Below, in pieces: positions 25,028-34,270 of a stretch of 64,000 bases of DNA (position 1 is the stretch's first letter; every line of letters starts with the position of its first letter). The notes beneath the pieces are model-generated. The model made no database searches, was not told the origin of the DNA, and saw only the letters and a list, made by a program, of their open reading frames with translations. Location of the stretch: assembly GCF_001486505.1 (NCBI RefSeq), contig NZ_LN909066.1:1344452-1408451 (forward strand), given 5' to 3'. Source of the stretch: Paenibacillus rubinfantis (GTDB lineage Bacteria; Bacillota; Bacilli; Paenibacillales; Paenibacillaceae). The translations under genes were made by a program, and so were the position numbers.

Positions 25028-26395
25028 TTATCCTTGGGTCTCCGGAGCGCCAAACGTCCGAATCCAGCGGTAGCGATTCACCTTCACGACCGCCACGAAG
25101 CATTTCAGGATCTGGTCGGATTTGAGGCAGATAAACGTCAGCAGCGGCGATAAGCCGAACACTGCGGCACACAGGAAGGAGGAAGGAAGTACGATCAACC
25201 ACATAAAAATGAAGTCGTTATATAACACGAATCTCGTATCTCCCCCGCTTCGTACGATCCCCGTTAATGCCGGCATTTGGTAAGCCGTGCCTACCGCCGT
25301 TATGGAGAGGACCGTCATAAACTGCAGCGCGAGCGCCTTGGATTCCGGGGATATGGCGTAGAAGCCCAACACCACGTCCTTAATCAAAAAGAGAACCGCC
25401 CCCGTCCCCAATCCGATGATTAAATAAAGCACCTGCAGCGTTTGGGCGTACGGTTTGATTTTCTCCGGATGCCCGGCACCGATCGTCTTTCCGATGATGA
25501 CGGCCGTCGCGCTAGCCGACGCGTACGTCACAACGGACACGATTTGGAAGACCGTCGTTGCGATGCTGTTGGCGGCAATCGCCGCTCCTCCCATATGCCC
25601 CAAAATCCCGGATTGCACCGCCATGGCCATCCCCCAAAGGGCATTGGACATCAGGATCGGCGAACCCACGCTGAGGTATTGCTTAAACGTACCCCGATCA
25701 AATCGGAAGAAGTCCCGCAGCGTGAACCCGATTTTTCGGTCCACTCGCTTCAGGTACCCCACCACGATCACCAGCTCGATGATCCGGGCCGTTAACGTCG
25801 CCGCAGCCGAGCCGCGTACGCCCCAGGCCGGGAACCCCAAATGCCCGTAAATCAGCAAATAGTTCAGGCAAACGTTGATGAGCAACGTCGATACCGAAAG
25901 GATAAATCCCACTTTGACCGTTTCCACACTGCGCAGGGAAGCCAGCAGCAGATGGGTCGCCGCAAAAAAGAGATAGGAAAAGCCGATGATCCGCAAATAT
26001 TCCGCCCCTTCGGCGATGACGTTCTCTTCGTTCGTAAACAAAGACAAGCACCCGTGAGGGAACAGGAACACCGCAAACCACAGCAGCAACGCAAGCGCCA
26101 GCGCAAGGCGCATCCCGATGCTGGCCACCTTCTTGATTGTGGTGATGTCTCGCGCCCCCCATGCCCGTGACGACAGAATCACCACGCCTTCCCCTACGCC
26201 CATGACGAGCATTTGCAGCAGGAACTGGAGTTGATTGGCCAGAGCAACGCCGGATAAGGCCGATTCGCTGTAACCGCCGAGCATGATGTTATCCGATAAA
26301 TTGACGCCAAAGGAAATGATGTTTTGCAGCGCAATGACCCAGGTTAGTCTGAAAAAACTACGATAGAATGCCTTATCCTGCACCATAAATTTCAT
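25028..26395 (-). CDS. MATE-family multidrug efflux transporter
   Basis: The 455-residue protein has twelve hydrophobic segments in two similar halves, as in MATE (MatE) cation or proton antiporters. Family features are NIISFGVNLSDNIMLGGYSE near the N-terminus and SVGSPILMSNALWGMAMAVQ at the start of the second half. It would export drugs or metabolites across the cytoplasmic membrane. The aldo/keto reductase gene is upstream with a 5-bp gap, so the two are probably one transcript. The substrate is not evident. Confidence 0.87.
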   Translation of the reverse strand: MKFMVQDKAFYRSFFRLTWVIALQNIISFGVNLSDNIMLGGYSESALSGVALANQLQFLLQMLVMGVGEGVVILSSRAWGARDITTIKKVASIGMRLALALALLLWFAVFLFPHGCLSLFTNEENVIAEGAEYLRIIGFSYLFFAATHLLLASLRSVETVKVGFILSVSTLLINVCLNYLLIYGHLGFPAWGVRGSAAATLTARIIELVIVVGYLKRVDRKIGFTLRDFFRFDRGTFKQYLSVGSPILMSNALWGMAMAVQSGILGHMGGAAIAANSIATTVFQIVSVVTYASASATAVIIGKTIGAGHPEKIKPYAQTLQVLYLIIGLGTGAVLFLIKDVVLGFYAISPESKALALQFMTVLSITAVGTAYQMPALTGIVRSGGDTRFVLYNDFIFMWLIVLPSSFLCAAVFGLSPLLTFICLKSDQILKCFVAVVKVNRYRWIRTFGAPETQG

Positions 26396-26400
26396 TTAGG

Positions 26401-27333
26401 TTACCAACCCAGCGTTTTAAAGCGGATTTCCCTTTCCCAGAGCTCCTGCAGCCTCCGCAGCGATTCGCCCGGCAGCGCCGCGTCACTTGCGGCCACATTC
26501 TCACCAAGCTGGGCGCTGTTTCGGACGCCGGGGATCACCGTCGTCACCTCTGGGTAAGCCAAAATAAAGCGCAGTGCCGCCATCGTCATCGTCGTTTGCT
26601 CATCTTCCAGGAAGCGGATTTGCTCCAGTAGCTCCGCACGGGTCCGAATCACCTCCGGAGACCAGCGGCTGCGAATGCCCGAGAACGAGCTGGTGCCATC
26701 GTATTTACCCGACAACCAGCCGGAATCCAGCGGCACCTTGATAATCAACGCGACATCCTTCTCCTTGGCCGCCTGGAACGCTTGCGCCGTTTCCTGATAA
26801 AAGATGTTGAACATCACTTCCATCACGCCAAGCTCGGTATGCTCCAGCGCTTCCAGCATTTCGCGGCTGGAATCGACAGACACGCCGTACGCCAGGATTT
26901 TGCCTTCCGCCTTCAAATCCTCCAGCACCTGATAGTGACCGTATTTGCCGTCCAGATGATCAAACGGCGGATTATGGATCAAGACGGAGTCCAAATAATC
27001 CGTTTGCAGCCGCATCAGGCTGCGTTCGATCGAATTGCGGATCTGAGAAGCGGAGTAATCGGTCCCCTCCGGGGAATGACCGAATTTCGTATTGATGACC
27101 GCTTTGTCGCGTTTTCTGTCCAACGCTTTGCCGAGCAAGACCTCGCTTTTGCCTTGGCCGTAATTGGGAGCGGTATCAAAAAAGTTGACGCCAAGGTCCA
27201 GCGCCTCATGCACCAGACGGATGGCCTCCTCGTCCTCCATCGCCGCCCAATCCTGCTTGTTGCCGAGCTGCCAAGCGCCAAAGCCGATTTCTGACACCTG
27301 CTTGCCTGTCGTACCGTACCTTCTGTACTTCAT
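26401..27333 (-). CDS. Aldo/keto reductase
   Basis: The 310-residue NADP(H)-dependent TIM-barrel oxidoreductase begins MKYRRYGTTGKQVSEIGFGA. Catalytic residues are Asp and Tyr in FFDTAPNYGQGKSE, Lys in VINTKFGHS and His in SVLIHNPPF. The C-terminal cofactor site includes VIPGVRNSAQL. It is probably co-transcribed with the MATE gene downstream. Members of this family reduce sugars, ketones or toxic aldehydes; the specific substrate is unknown. Confidence 0.87.
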   Translation of the reverse strand: MKYRRYGTTGKQVSEIGFGAWQLGNKQDWAAMEDEEAIRLVHEALDLGVNFFDTAPNYGQGKSEVLLGKALDRKRDKAVINTKFGHSPEGTDYSASQIRNSIERSLMRLQTDYLDSVLIHNPPFDHLDGKYGHYQVLEDLKAEGKILAYGVSVDSSREMLEALEHTELGVMEVMFNIFYQETAQAFQAAKEKDVALIIKVPLDSGWLSGKYDGTSSFSGIRSRWSPEVIRTRAELLEQIRFLEDEQTTMTMAALRFILAYPEVTTVIPGVRNSAQLGENVAASDAALPGESLRRLQELWEREIRFKTLGW

Positions 27334-27483
27334 CCTCTCACGCTCCTGCGATGTTTGGATTTAATTAAAGGGATCTCATGCCCAATTCTAGACGGATCAT
27401 GCGCACCGCGCAAGGAGAAATCCGACCTGCGCCTTGGGACTTGAAATAGCCCGCTTGAATATGATGTGAATATATATAACATC

Positions 27484-27523
27484 AAAGAGGTTTTTCATGG
27501 GAAACCCCGCAAAAAACCTCTTT
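27484..27523. repeat. Inverted repeat between alr and the aldo/keto reductase gene
   Basis: AAAGAGGTTTTT and AAAAACCTCTTT form a 12-bp stem with a loop of about 15 bases, 50 bp after the alr stop. It may be a terminator for alr, although the T run is poor. Nothing else is seen in 27334-27571. Confidence 0.5.
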
Positions 27524-27571
27524 ACGAAACGAAAAACTTGATTTATGATGCCAGAAGCATGACACCTAATC

Positions 27572-28756
27572 TTACATTGAACTAAAACCTTCGGGATAAA
27601 CGCGCGGGACTCTTGCGCCAAGCAGACAGACGACTTCATAGTTAATCGTTCCCATCCAACCGGCCACCTCGTCGATGGATATCGAAGCTTCTGCACCCGA
27701 TCCGCCGAAGAGGATGACCTCCTCTCCCGCGGCGACCCCTTCCACCTCCGTGACATCCAGCATCGTCTGGTCCATGCAGATCCGGCCGATGATCGGAGCC
27801 CGCTGCTCGCGCACCAGCGCAAGGCCGCGGTTGGATAACGTCCGCGACAGACCGTCGGCGTAACCGATCGGGAGGGTGGCGATGATCCGCTCCTCCGGCG
27901 CTTGGTAAGTTCGCCCATAGCCGACGGTCTGGCCCGGCTGGATCCGCCGGAGAGAGGCGATTTTCGTCTTGAGCTGCATCGCCTGACGTAAGGGATACTC
28001 CGGCAATCGCAGTTGCGGGGAAGGCGCAGGGGATAAGCCGTAGAGCGCAATCCCGATCCGGATCATGTCCAGGTGCATTTGCGGGAACCGCATCGCCGCC
28101 GCACTGTTGCAGCAGTGCTTGATTGGCACGTACAGGCCATGGGACTCCAGGGAATCGAGGCAGTCTTTAAACCGGGCAAATTGCTCCATCGTATATGCCG
28201 GGTCGAGACCATCCGCATCGGCAAAATGCGTAAACACTCCCTCCAGGATGACGAAGGGTGCAGCGGCTGCCGCGAGTTCAGCCAGCGCGATCACCGCCTC
28301 GGCAGTAGGCAAGCCGATCCGGGACATCCCGGTATCCACCTTTAAATGGATGCGCGCCTCGCGCCCTTGTCTTTTGGCGCAAGCGATGACCTCCCGCAGG
28401 ACCTCCTCGGTATAAACCGTCAAGGTGATGCCCTGCCGAACCGCCGCTTCGACGCCAAACGGTGGCGTGTAGCCGAGCACGAGAATAGGCTGTGATAGGC
28501 CGGCCGCACGCAGCTGCAGCGCCTCGTCGACGAGGGCGACGCCGAGGTATTCGGCTCCGCCACGGATCGCCGCTTGCGCCGCCGGCACGGCTCCATGCCC
28601 GTAGCCGTTCGCTTTGACCACGGCCATCACCCGGCAGCTCTCGGCGGCTTGCCTGCGAAAGAGCCCTGTATTGTGGGCGATGGCGTCCAGCGACACCTCC
28701 GCCCAGGTTTCCCGGTAGCCGGTGGGGTTCAAGACCCTCGATTGCATCGTTGTCAT
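27572..28756 (-). CDS. alr: Alanine racemase
   Basis: The 394-residue pyridoxal-phosphate enzyme interconverts L- and D-alanine for peptidoglycan. The cofactor Lys lies in VVKANGYGHGA near residue 45, and HLKVDTGMSRIG, MIRIGIALYGLSP and the catalytic Tyr region GYGRTYQAPEE follow; GRICMDQTMLDVT is typical. The length is normal. The start ATG 28756 follows AGAGGTCTTCCACG, a weak binding site. It is divergent from adeR and opens a block of alanine and D-alanine genes extending to 34.2 kb. Confidence 0.93.
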   Translation of the reverse strand: MTTMQSRVLNPTGYRETWAEVSLDAIAHNTGLFRRQAAESCRVMAVVKANGYGHGAVPAAQAAIRGGAEYLGVALVDEALQLRAAGLSQPILVLGYTPPFGVEAAVRQGITLTVYTEEVLREVIACAKRQGREARIHLKVDTGMSRIGLPTAEAVIALAELAAAAAPFVILEGVFTHFADADGLDPAYTMEQFARFKDCLDSLESHGLYVPIKHCCNSAAAMRFPQMHLDMIRIGIALYGLSPAPSPQLRLPEYPLRQAMQLKTKIASLRRIQPGQTVGYGRTYQAPEERIIATLPIGYADGLSRTLSNRGLALVREQRAPIIGRICMDQTMLDVTEVEGVAAGEEVILFGGSGAEASISIDEVAGWMGTINYEVVCLLGARVPRVYPEGFSSM

Positions 28757-28895
28757 CGTGGAAGACCTCTTTTCTATACTTCATGGAATTTAGTATAAAT
28801 CAGCCGCCCCTGCCGGGGTTTGTCTCCCTTCCCCAAAAATAAGGCACGGTCCTTGTGCGGCTTCACAAAAGACCAATCGGAGGTGACGCTCGCCT

Positions 28896-30143
28896 ATGAG
28901 CCAAGAACAAGACGATATTTTCGAGCCCTACTCCGACAATCTGGAATTGCTCGCGGAGAAGATCAGCGACGTGCTGGGGCGTCCAGTCACGATCGAAGAC
29001 GCCAACCACCGACTGGTTGCCTACAGCTCGCACGTGCCGGAGACCGACGCGGCGCGGCTGGCGACCATCGTTGGCCGCCGGGTCCCTGATCAAATCATCG
29101 GCAGCCTCTGGCGGGACGGGATCATCCCTCGCCTTCTAGAGAGCGAAGCGCCGATTCGCATCGCGCCGATTCAAGAGGTAGGACTCAGCGGCCGCGTAGC
29201 AACCGCCATCCGCTCGGGCTCCCGGGTTGTCGGATATATATGGGTACTGGAGACAGAGAACCCTTTTTCCGACCGGGAAATGGCGTTGTTCGCCAAGGCG
29301 GCCCAAGCTGCCCGCACCAAAATGGCCCAATGGCAACTGCAGCGCCATAAGGAGGACGAGGCGCATCGCGATTTTTTCTGGCAGCTGTTGACCGGACATC
29401 TGACCAACGAGACCCTCATCCGGGATAAAGCCCACCGGATCGGGATCGCCCTCCCTCCGCAGTTCCATGTGGTCGTCCTGCAGTTTGCCGCCGAAGTGAA
29501 GGAGTCGTGGCAGCGGCAGGCGTTGGAGAAATGCGTTCCTCTCTCCGCCTACAGCCGGATCGTGCTGCGCGCCATCAATAAGAATCAGCTGATATTGCTA
29601 TTTGCACCGCTGGCACCGGATACGATGGATGGAGTCGCCAGCCAATTGGGGCTTCTTCAACGGAATTTGCGCTCCTTCTTTTCAGAGCAGTTCCTCGGAG
29701 TGGCCAGCGGAGGGACGTTTAGCGAATACGGACGGCTGGAGGACAGCTATCGCGAAGCGCTGCTCCTGCTTCAGGTGAAGCAGCGGTTTCCCGAGGAGAC
29801 CGGGGACCTGGTAATGTACGGCGACCTCGGATATTACCGATATTTGCCCCGAATTTGGGAGGAGCTCCAAAAGCATGGCCGAGCAGGCGGTCAACTCGCC
29901 CGGCTGCAGGTCTACGACCAGGAGCATCACAGCGAACTGGTGCATACGCTGGAGGTGTTTTTGGCGCATGACAGCAATGCGAAAATCGCCGCCGACGCCC
30001 TGCATATCCACGCTAACACGCTGAATTACCGGCTGAAGCGAATCGCCGAAATCGGCCGGATCGACTTGGCCAGCATGGAGCAGAAGGTGACCTTATACCT
30101 GGAACTTAAAGCCGAGCGCTTCGGCGGCAGCCGCGATTTGTGA
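28896..30143 (+). CDS. adeR: PucR-family transcriptional activator AdeR of alanine dehydrogenase
   Basis: The 415-residue protein has a GAF-like sensory N-terminal half (VTIEDANHRLVAYSSHVPE) and a C-terminal PucR helix-turn-helix (AADALHIHANTLNYRLKRI). In B. subtilis, AdeR is a PucR-type activator encoded beside ald, and the arrangement here is the same: ald starts 103 bp downstream on the same strand. An inverted repeat overlapping the adeR stop codon may be its binding site. The start ATG at 28896 has CGGAGGTGACG upstream. Confidence 0.83.
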   Translation: MSQEQDDIFEPYSDNLELLAEKISDVLGRPVTIEDANHRLVAYSSHVPETDAARLATIVGRRVPDQIIGSLWRDGIIPRLLESEAPIRIAPIQEVGLSGRVATAIRSGSRVVGYIWVLETENPFSDREMALFAKAAQAARTKMAQWQLQRHKEDEAHRDFFWQLLTGHLTNETLIRDKAHRIGIALPPQFHVVVLQFAAEVKESWQRQALEKCVPLSAYSRIVLRAINKNQLILLFAPLAPDTMDGVASQLGLLQRNLRSFFSEQFLGVASGGTFSEYGRLEDSYREALLLLQVKQRFPEETGDLVMYGDLGYYRYLPRIWEELQKHGRAGGQLARLQVYDQEHHSELVHTLEVFLAHDSNAKIAADALHIHANTLNYRLKRIAEIGRIDLASMEQKVTLYLELKAERFGGSRDL

Positions 30144-30153
30144 AATTACACAA
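30138..30153 (+). promoter_or_regulatory. Inverted repeat upstream of ald, likely AdeR operator
   Basis: TTGTG-AAATTA-CACAA overlaps the adeR stop codon. The ald promoter has a good -10 (TATACT, 30208-30213) but no clear -35, so the repeat centre would lie at about -74 from the expected transcript start, a normal place for an activator. Confidence 0.55.
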
Positions 30154-30246
30154 TTCGGGCTGTTTTTTTTCTCGTATCTCCACATATAAAAAGCGCCGTT
30201 CCTGTCCTATACTGATGTCAGATCGTTTGACGGAGGAGGTAACAAG

Positions 30247-31380
30247 ATGATTGTAGGAGTCCCAAGAGAAATCAAAAACAATGAAAACCGGGTGGCCCTG
30301 ACCCCTTCGGGCACCTACTCGCTGGTTAATGCAGGGCACCAAGTGTGGATCGAGACCCAAGCGGGAGCCGGCAGCGGCTTTGAGGATATGGAATATGCCT
30401 CCGCCGGAGCTAAAGTCGTCAGCAGCGCCGCAGACGCATGGTCGGCGGATCTAGTGATGAAGGTGAAGGAGCCGCAGCCTTCGGAATATGGCTATTTCCG
30501 CCAAGGTCTGATCCTCTTTACGTATTTGCATCTCGCGCCGGAACCGGAGCTGACGCAAGCGTTAAGAGACCAAGGCGTGACCGCCATCGCTTACGAGACG
30601 GTCGAAGTAAACAAAACGCTGCCGCTGTTGACGCCGATGAGCGAAGTAGCCGGGCGGATGTCGGTGCAAATCGGAGCGCAGTTCCTGGAGAAGCCGCACG
30701 GCGGTAAAGGTATCCTGCTCGGCGGCGTGCCCGGCGTCAAGCGCGGCAAGGTGACGATCATCGGCGGAGGCGTCGTTGGCACAAATGCCGCTCGGGTAGC
30801 CATCGGCCTAGGTGCTGACGTGACGATTATCGACCTGAACGCCGATCGCCTGCGGCAGCTGGAGGACATCTTCGGCGCCAGCGTGCAGACGCTGATGTCG
30901 AATCCGCAGCACATCGCCGAGGCGGTCGCGGAATCCGACCTGGTGATCGGCGCTGTGCTGATTCCCGGCGCCAAAGCGCCGAAGCTCGTCACCCAAAACA
31001 TGGTGAAGGCGATGCGCCCCGGCTCGGTCGTAGTGGACGTAGCCATCGACCAGGGCGGCATCTTTGAAACGGTGGATCGGATCACGACCCACTCCGATCC
31101 GACGTACGTGAAGCATGGCGTCGTCCATTACGCCGTTGCGAACATGCCGGGCGCGGTGCCGCGCACCTCCACGCTGGCGCTGGCCAATGCCACGCTGCCC
31201 TACGCGCTGGAGATCGCCTCGAAGGGCCTTTACACGGCGCTCAGCGAACGGGCAGCCCTTCGCAAGGGGGTTAACGTCGCCGGCGGTGCGATCACATACG
31301 CCTCCGTCGCCCGAGACCTGCACTTCGAGTACGTGCCTGTCGAGCAGGTACTGGAGCTAGCCGGGAGCCCCGCCAACTAG
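30247..31380 (+). CDS. ald: Alanine dehydrogenase
   Basis: The 377-residue NAD-dependent enzyme oxidises L-alanine to pyruvate and ammonia; in Bacillus it is needed for growth on alanine and for normal sporulation. It begins MIVGVPREIKNNENRVALTP. The Rossmann motif is VTIIGGGVVGTNAA; the substrate and catalytic regions include LFTYLHLAPEP and DVAIDQGGIFET. The length equals that of known Ald proteins. The ribosome site GGAGGAGG precedes the ATG. A hairpin terminator and then a four-palindrome array follow. Confidence 0.95.
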   Translation: MIVGVPREIKNNENRVALTPSGTYSLVNAGHQVWIETQAGAGSGFEDMEYASAGAKVVSSAADAWSADLVMKVKEPQPSEYGYFRQGLILFTYLHLAPEPELTQALRDQGVTAIAYETVEVNKTLPLLTPMSEVAGRMSVQIGAQFLEKPHGGKGILLGGVPGVKRGKVTIIGGGVVGTNAARVAIGLGADVTIIDLNADRLRQLEDIFGASVQTLMSNPQHIAEAVAESDLVIGAVLIPGAKAPKLVTQNMVKAMRPGSVVVDVAIDQGGIFETVDRITTHSDPTYVKHGVVHYAVANMPGAVPRTSTLALANATLPYALEIASKGLYTALSERAALRKGVNVAGGAITYASVARDLHFEYVPVEQVLELAGSPAN

Positions 31381-31416
31381 GCGACATTCACAGCAATTTG
31401 ACTTGATCCAAGAGAT

Positions 31417-31442
31417 CCGTCCCTTCGGGGCGGTTCTTTTTT
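31417..31442 (+). terminator. Terminator after ald
   Basis: CCGTCCC-TTCG-GGGCGG is followed by TTCTTTTTT, 37 bp after the ald stop. Confidence 0.75.
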
Positions 31443-31456
31443 AGGTTGGCTGCGGG

Positions 31457-31637
31457 AAATGTTGCATTGAATACAACATTTTCGCCCCCAAAAGCGCAGC
31501 TCAACCGAAAATGTTGTATAGAATACAACATTTTCGCCTACCTGTGGCCTAACCACACCAAAATGTTGTACTTCTTGCAACATTTCATGGCTAAAGGCCA
31601 CAACTCCAGCAGAAATGTTGTAGGAAATGCAACACTT
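31457..31637. repeat. Array of four 25-bp palindromes at an exact 52-bp period (second family)
   Basis: Units start at 31457, 31509, 31561 and 31613. Each is AAATGTTGYA, a 5-base loop, then TRCAACATTT (the last arm reads TGCAACACTT). Separators are exactly 27 bp and unlike one another; two contain small hairpins (GTGG/CCAC, TGGC/GCCA). The array fills the gap between the convergent genes ald and ddl, and its last unit abuts the ddl stop codon at 31638. The sequence is unrelated to copies A-D, but the number and spacing are the same. Confidence 0.9.
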
Positions 31638-32588
31638 CTACCGCTGAGCCGCCGCCGCGGCCGGGACACCGCTCCCTCGCTCAGCGAGCGACAGCGCGAT
31701 GATCCGGTCGAGCAGCTCGGCGTAGCTCATCCCGGCGGCAGCGGCGCTGCGCGGCAACAGGCTGTTTGCCGTCATCCCCGGCAGCGTATTTACCTCCAGG
31801 ACGTAAGGGACCCCGTCCCTTAGGATCATATCAACCCGGGCGTACACGCGGCATTGCAGCAGCCGGTAACAGGCCAGCGCCGCTTCCCGCACCCGCGCCT
31901 CGACGTCCGAAGGCAGCGTGATCGGCTGCTCCTCCGCCCCGCCATCGCTATATTTGGCTTCGTAGTCGAACCACTCCGCCCCATTGGCCGCCCGAATGCC
32001 CAGCACCGGGAGCAGCTCCCCGTCCAGGATCGGGCAGGTGATCTCCTGGCCGGACACCATGGACTCGACGACCACGGTCGTGTCCCAGCGGAACGCCTCC
32101 TCCAGCGCTCCGCGCAACAATTCCGGCCGGTCGACACGCTGGACGCCGATGCTGGAGCCTCCCGCGTTGGGCTTGACGAACAGCGGATACGCGAGCCCCG
32201 CAAGCCGGGATTCCCACGTGCCGTCCGCGAACATCGCCCGGTCCAGATAAGCCCCGTCCGGCGTAACGATCCCTTCGGCCTGCAGCACCCGTTTCGTCAG
32301 ATGTTTATCCATACACAAGCTGCTGGACAACACGCCGCTGCCCGAATACGGGATCCCCATCGTCTCCAGCACGCCTTGCACCGTACCATCCTCGCCAAAC
32401 GCACCGTGCAGCGCGAGCAAGGCGAAGTCGATGCCCCGTACCCGGTCGATCAGCTCCTCCCGCTTCGTTACCTCGATCGGCACCACTTCATACTTGTTTG
32501 AGTCCAGCCGCCCCACGATTTCTTTCCCCGTCATCAGCGACACCTCGCGCTCCGAGGAGACCCCGCCCATAATTACGCCTACTTTCAT
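31638..32588 (-). CDS. ddl: D-alanine--D-alanine ligase
   Basis: The 316-residue ATP-grasp enzyme joins two D-alanines for peptidoglycan. Motifs: MGGVSSEREVSLMTG, HGAFGEDGTVQG, FVKPNAGGSSIGV (ATP-binding Lys), RVDMILRDG and EVNTLPGMTANSLLP (metal and substrate binding). I chose ATG 32588 because AAGGAGAGG stands eight bases before it; the GTG at 32606 lies within that binding site. The MocR regulator is 89 bp upstream on the same strand, and the gene ends directly against the palindrome array. Confidence 0.93.
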   Translation of the reverse strand: MKVGVIMGGVSSEREVSLMTGKEIVGRLDSNKYEVVPIEVTKREELIDRVRGIDFALLALHGAFGEDGTVQGVLETMGIPYSGSGVLSSSLCMDKHLTKRVLQAEGIVTPDGAYLDRAMFADGTWESRLAGLAYPLFVKPNAGGSSIGVQRVDRPELLRGALEEAFRWDTTVVVESMVSGQEITCPILDGELLPVLGIRAANGAEWFDYEAKYSDGGAEEQPITLPSDVEARVREAALACYRLLQCRVYARVDMILRDGVPYVLEVNTLPGMTANSLLPRSAAAAGMSYAELLDRIIALSLAERGSGVPAAAAAQR

Positions 32589-32677
32589 CCGATTCCTCTC
32601 CTTCACCCGTTGTTCAAGTCCAAGTCGCTCTCCAGCTCTCCAGCGCTCCGCACCTAACTCTTATTCACTCTTCTTCC

Positions 32678-34159
32678 TTACTTCACAGCTTCTAACAGCT
32701 TTGCCGCCAGTTCGCCGATCCGGCGAATCCCCTGTTCGATGTCTTCCTCCGACACCCTCGAGAAACCGATTCGCATCGTGTTCCGTCCCCCGCCGTCCAC
32801 GTAGAACATATCTCCGGGCGTAAAGAGCACGCCCTGATCCGCGCAAAGCTCAAGCAGCTTCCACGTATCAAAGCCCTCCGGAAACTCCAGAAACAGGTGC
32901 AACCCGCCGCTGCCCGATAATCGGGAATACGGCACGTACCGCTCGCAACAGGCTTTCGTCCATTCGTACTTCCGCCGATATTCCGTACGGGCCCGTTTCA
33001 GGTACTTCTCCAGGTTGCCGTTCAGCAAGTATTGATACAACAGCGATTGGTCCAATGTTGACGTATGGATGCTGCGCGCCCGTTTGACACTCTCCAGCAC
33101 GTCGATTAGCTCCCGGTCCGCCAGCACCCAGCCGACGCGAATGCCCGGGAACAATACCTTCGAGAAGCTGCCCAGGTACACGACCCCGTTCCCCTGCCCC
33201 GCCATTGCGATCAACGGGGCGACATGGGAGCCGGAGTACCTCAGCTCTTCATTAAACCCATCCTCGATGACCGGCACCCGATAGCGGCCAAGCAGCTCCA
33301 GCAAAGCCAGCCGTTTCTCGGCGGACGTCACAATTCCGGTTGGATTATGATAGGAGGGTACCAGGAACGCGCCGTCAAACGGCTGCGTCTTCAGCTCCCT
33401 CTCCAGCGCGGCCAGATCAAGGCCGTCCGGTTCCATCGGAATGCCGGTGATCTCGAACCCGTGCCGGCGTAAATTTTTGATCGCGGTTTGGTGCGTTGGA
33501 TTTTCGCATAATATACGCCCGCCCGCACCGCCGTCCCGCCCCATCGACGACAGCACGATATCCAGTCCTTCCGTAAATCCGCTGGTGATCAGCAGATCCT
33601 TGCCTTCCAAATCCACGCCTTTGCGTTCCATATATTTCAGCAAAAAATCAATCAGCGGTTTATATCCTTTAGCGTATCCATAGTTCAACAAGACGCGGCC
33701 TTCCACCGCCATCCGATCCAAAAACGCGCGTTTCACGTTCTCCAGATCAAACAGCTGCTCGTCAGGGGCGATGCTCGTAAACAAAATGGCGTCTTTCGCC
33801 GCCCGCAGGCCGGGCCTGCCGCGTTTCATATGGTCGAGCTCCACGGATAGCCGGGCTTGCCGGTTCATCCGCTCGCGCCAATCCATTCGCCAGATGGGGA
33901 CCGCATGCTCTCCCGGTGCAGTGACCTCAGCTACGAAGTTACCCTTCCCCGTTACGGCGTAGACGAGCCCCTCTTCATTTAAGGCCTCATAGGCAGCGAT
34001 GATGCTGCCCCGGCTGACGCCGAGAAGCTCGGACAGCTCCCGTGTCGAGGGAAGCCGTTGTCCGGCCTGCAAAGCCCCTTGCATCATCAGCCATCTGATA
34101 TAATTTTTCACCTGTACGTACACCGGCGTCTCCGCCACAAGCTTAAAGTCATGAAACAC
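32678..34159 (-). CDS. MocR-family regulator with aminotransferase domain, probable DdlR-like
   Basis: The 493-residue protein joins a GntR winged helix (LPSTRELSELLGVSRGSII near residues 40-60) to a fold-type-I aminotransferase domain with DGAFLVPSYHNPTG and the pyridoxal-phosphate Lys in YLGSFSKVLFPGIR. MocR proteins sense amino acids or pyridoxal compounds. In Brevibacillus a MocR protein called DdlR activates ddl; its position immediately upstream of ddl here suggests the same role (inference). It could instead act on another amine or vitamin B6 gene, as GabR and PdxR do. Confidence 0.83.
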   Translation of the reverse strand: MFHDFKLVAETPVYVQVKNYIRWLMMQGALQAGQRLPSTRELSELLGVSRGSIIAAYEALNEEGLVYAVTGKGNFVAEVTAPGEHAVPIWRMDWRERMNRQARLSVELDHMKRGRPGLRAAKDAILFTSIAPDEQLFDLENVKRAFLDRMAVEGRVLLNYGYAKGYKPLIDFLLKYMERKGVDLEGKDLLITSGFTEGLDIVLSSMGRDGGAGGRILCENPTHQTAIKNLRRHGFEITGIPMEPDGLDLAALERELKTQPFDGAFLVPSYHNPTGIVTSAEKRLALLELLGRYRVPVIEDGFNEELRYSGSHVAPLIAMAGQGNGVVYLGSFSKVLFPGIRVGWVLADRELIDVLESVKRARSIHTSTLDQSLLYQYLLNGNLEKYLKRARTEYRRKYEWTKACCERYVPYSRLSGSGGLHLFLEFPEGFDTWKLLELCADQGVLFTPGDMFYVDGGGRNTMRIGFSRVSEEDIEQGIRRIGELAAKLLEAVK

Positions 34160-34197
34160 CCTGTATCGCCCCCACCCTCATGATGGCATATTCCAAG

Positions 34198-34245
34198 CCA
34201 AAAACAAAAGAACCACCCTCTCGCCATTTTCGCAAGAAGGTGGTT
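34198..34245 (-). terminator. Terminator after htpG
   Basis: AACCACC pairs with GGTGGTT around a 21-base interior that also folds. On the minus strand it is followed by TCTTTTGTTTTT, just beyond the htpG stop at 34271. Confidence 0.75.
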
Positions 34246-34270
34246 CCCATCCTCTCGGGCCCCTGCCCGC

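Noticed and set aside
27334..27571. Riboswitch or T-box upstream of the aldo/keto reductase gene
   Set aside because: Only a 12-bp inverted repeat is present; no T-box or other conserved riboswitch motif was found.
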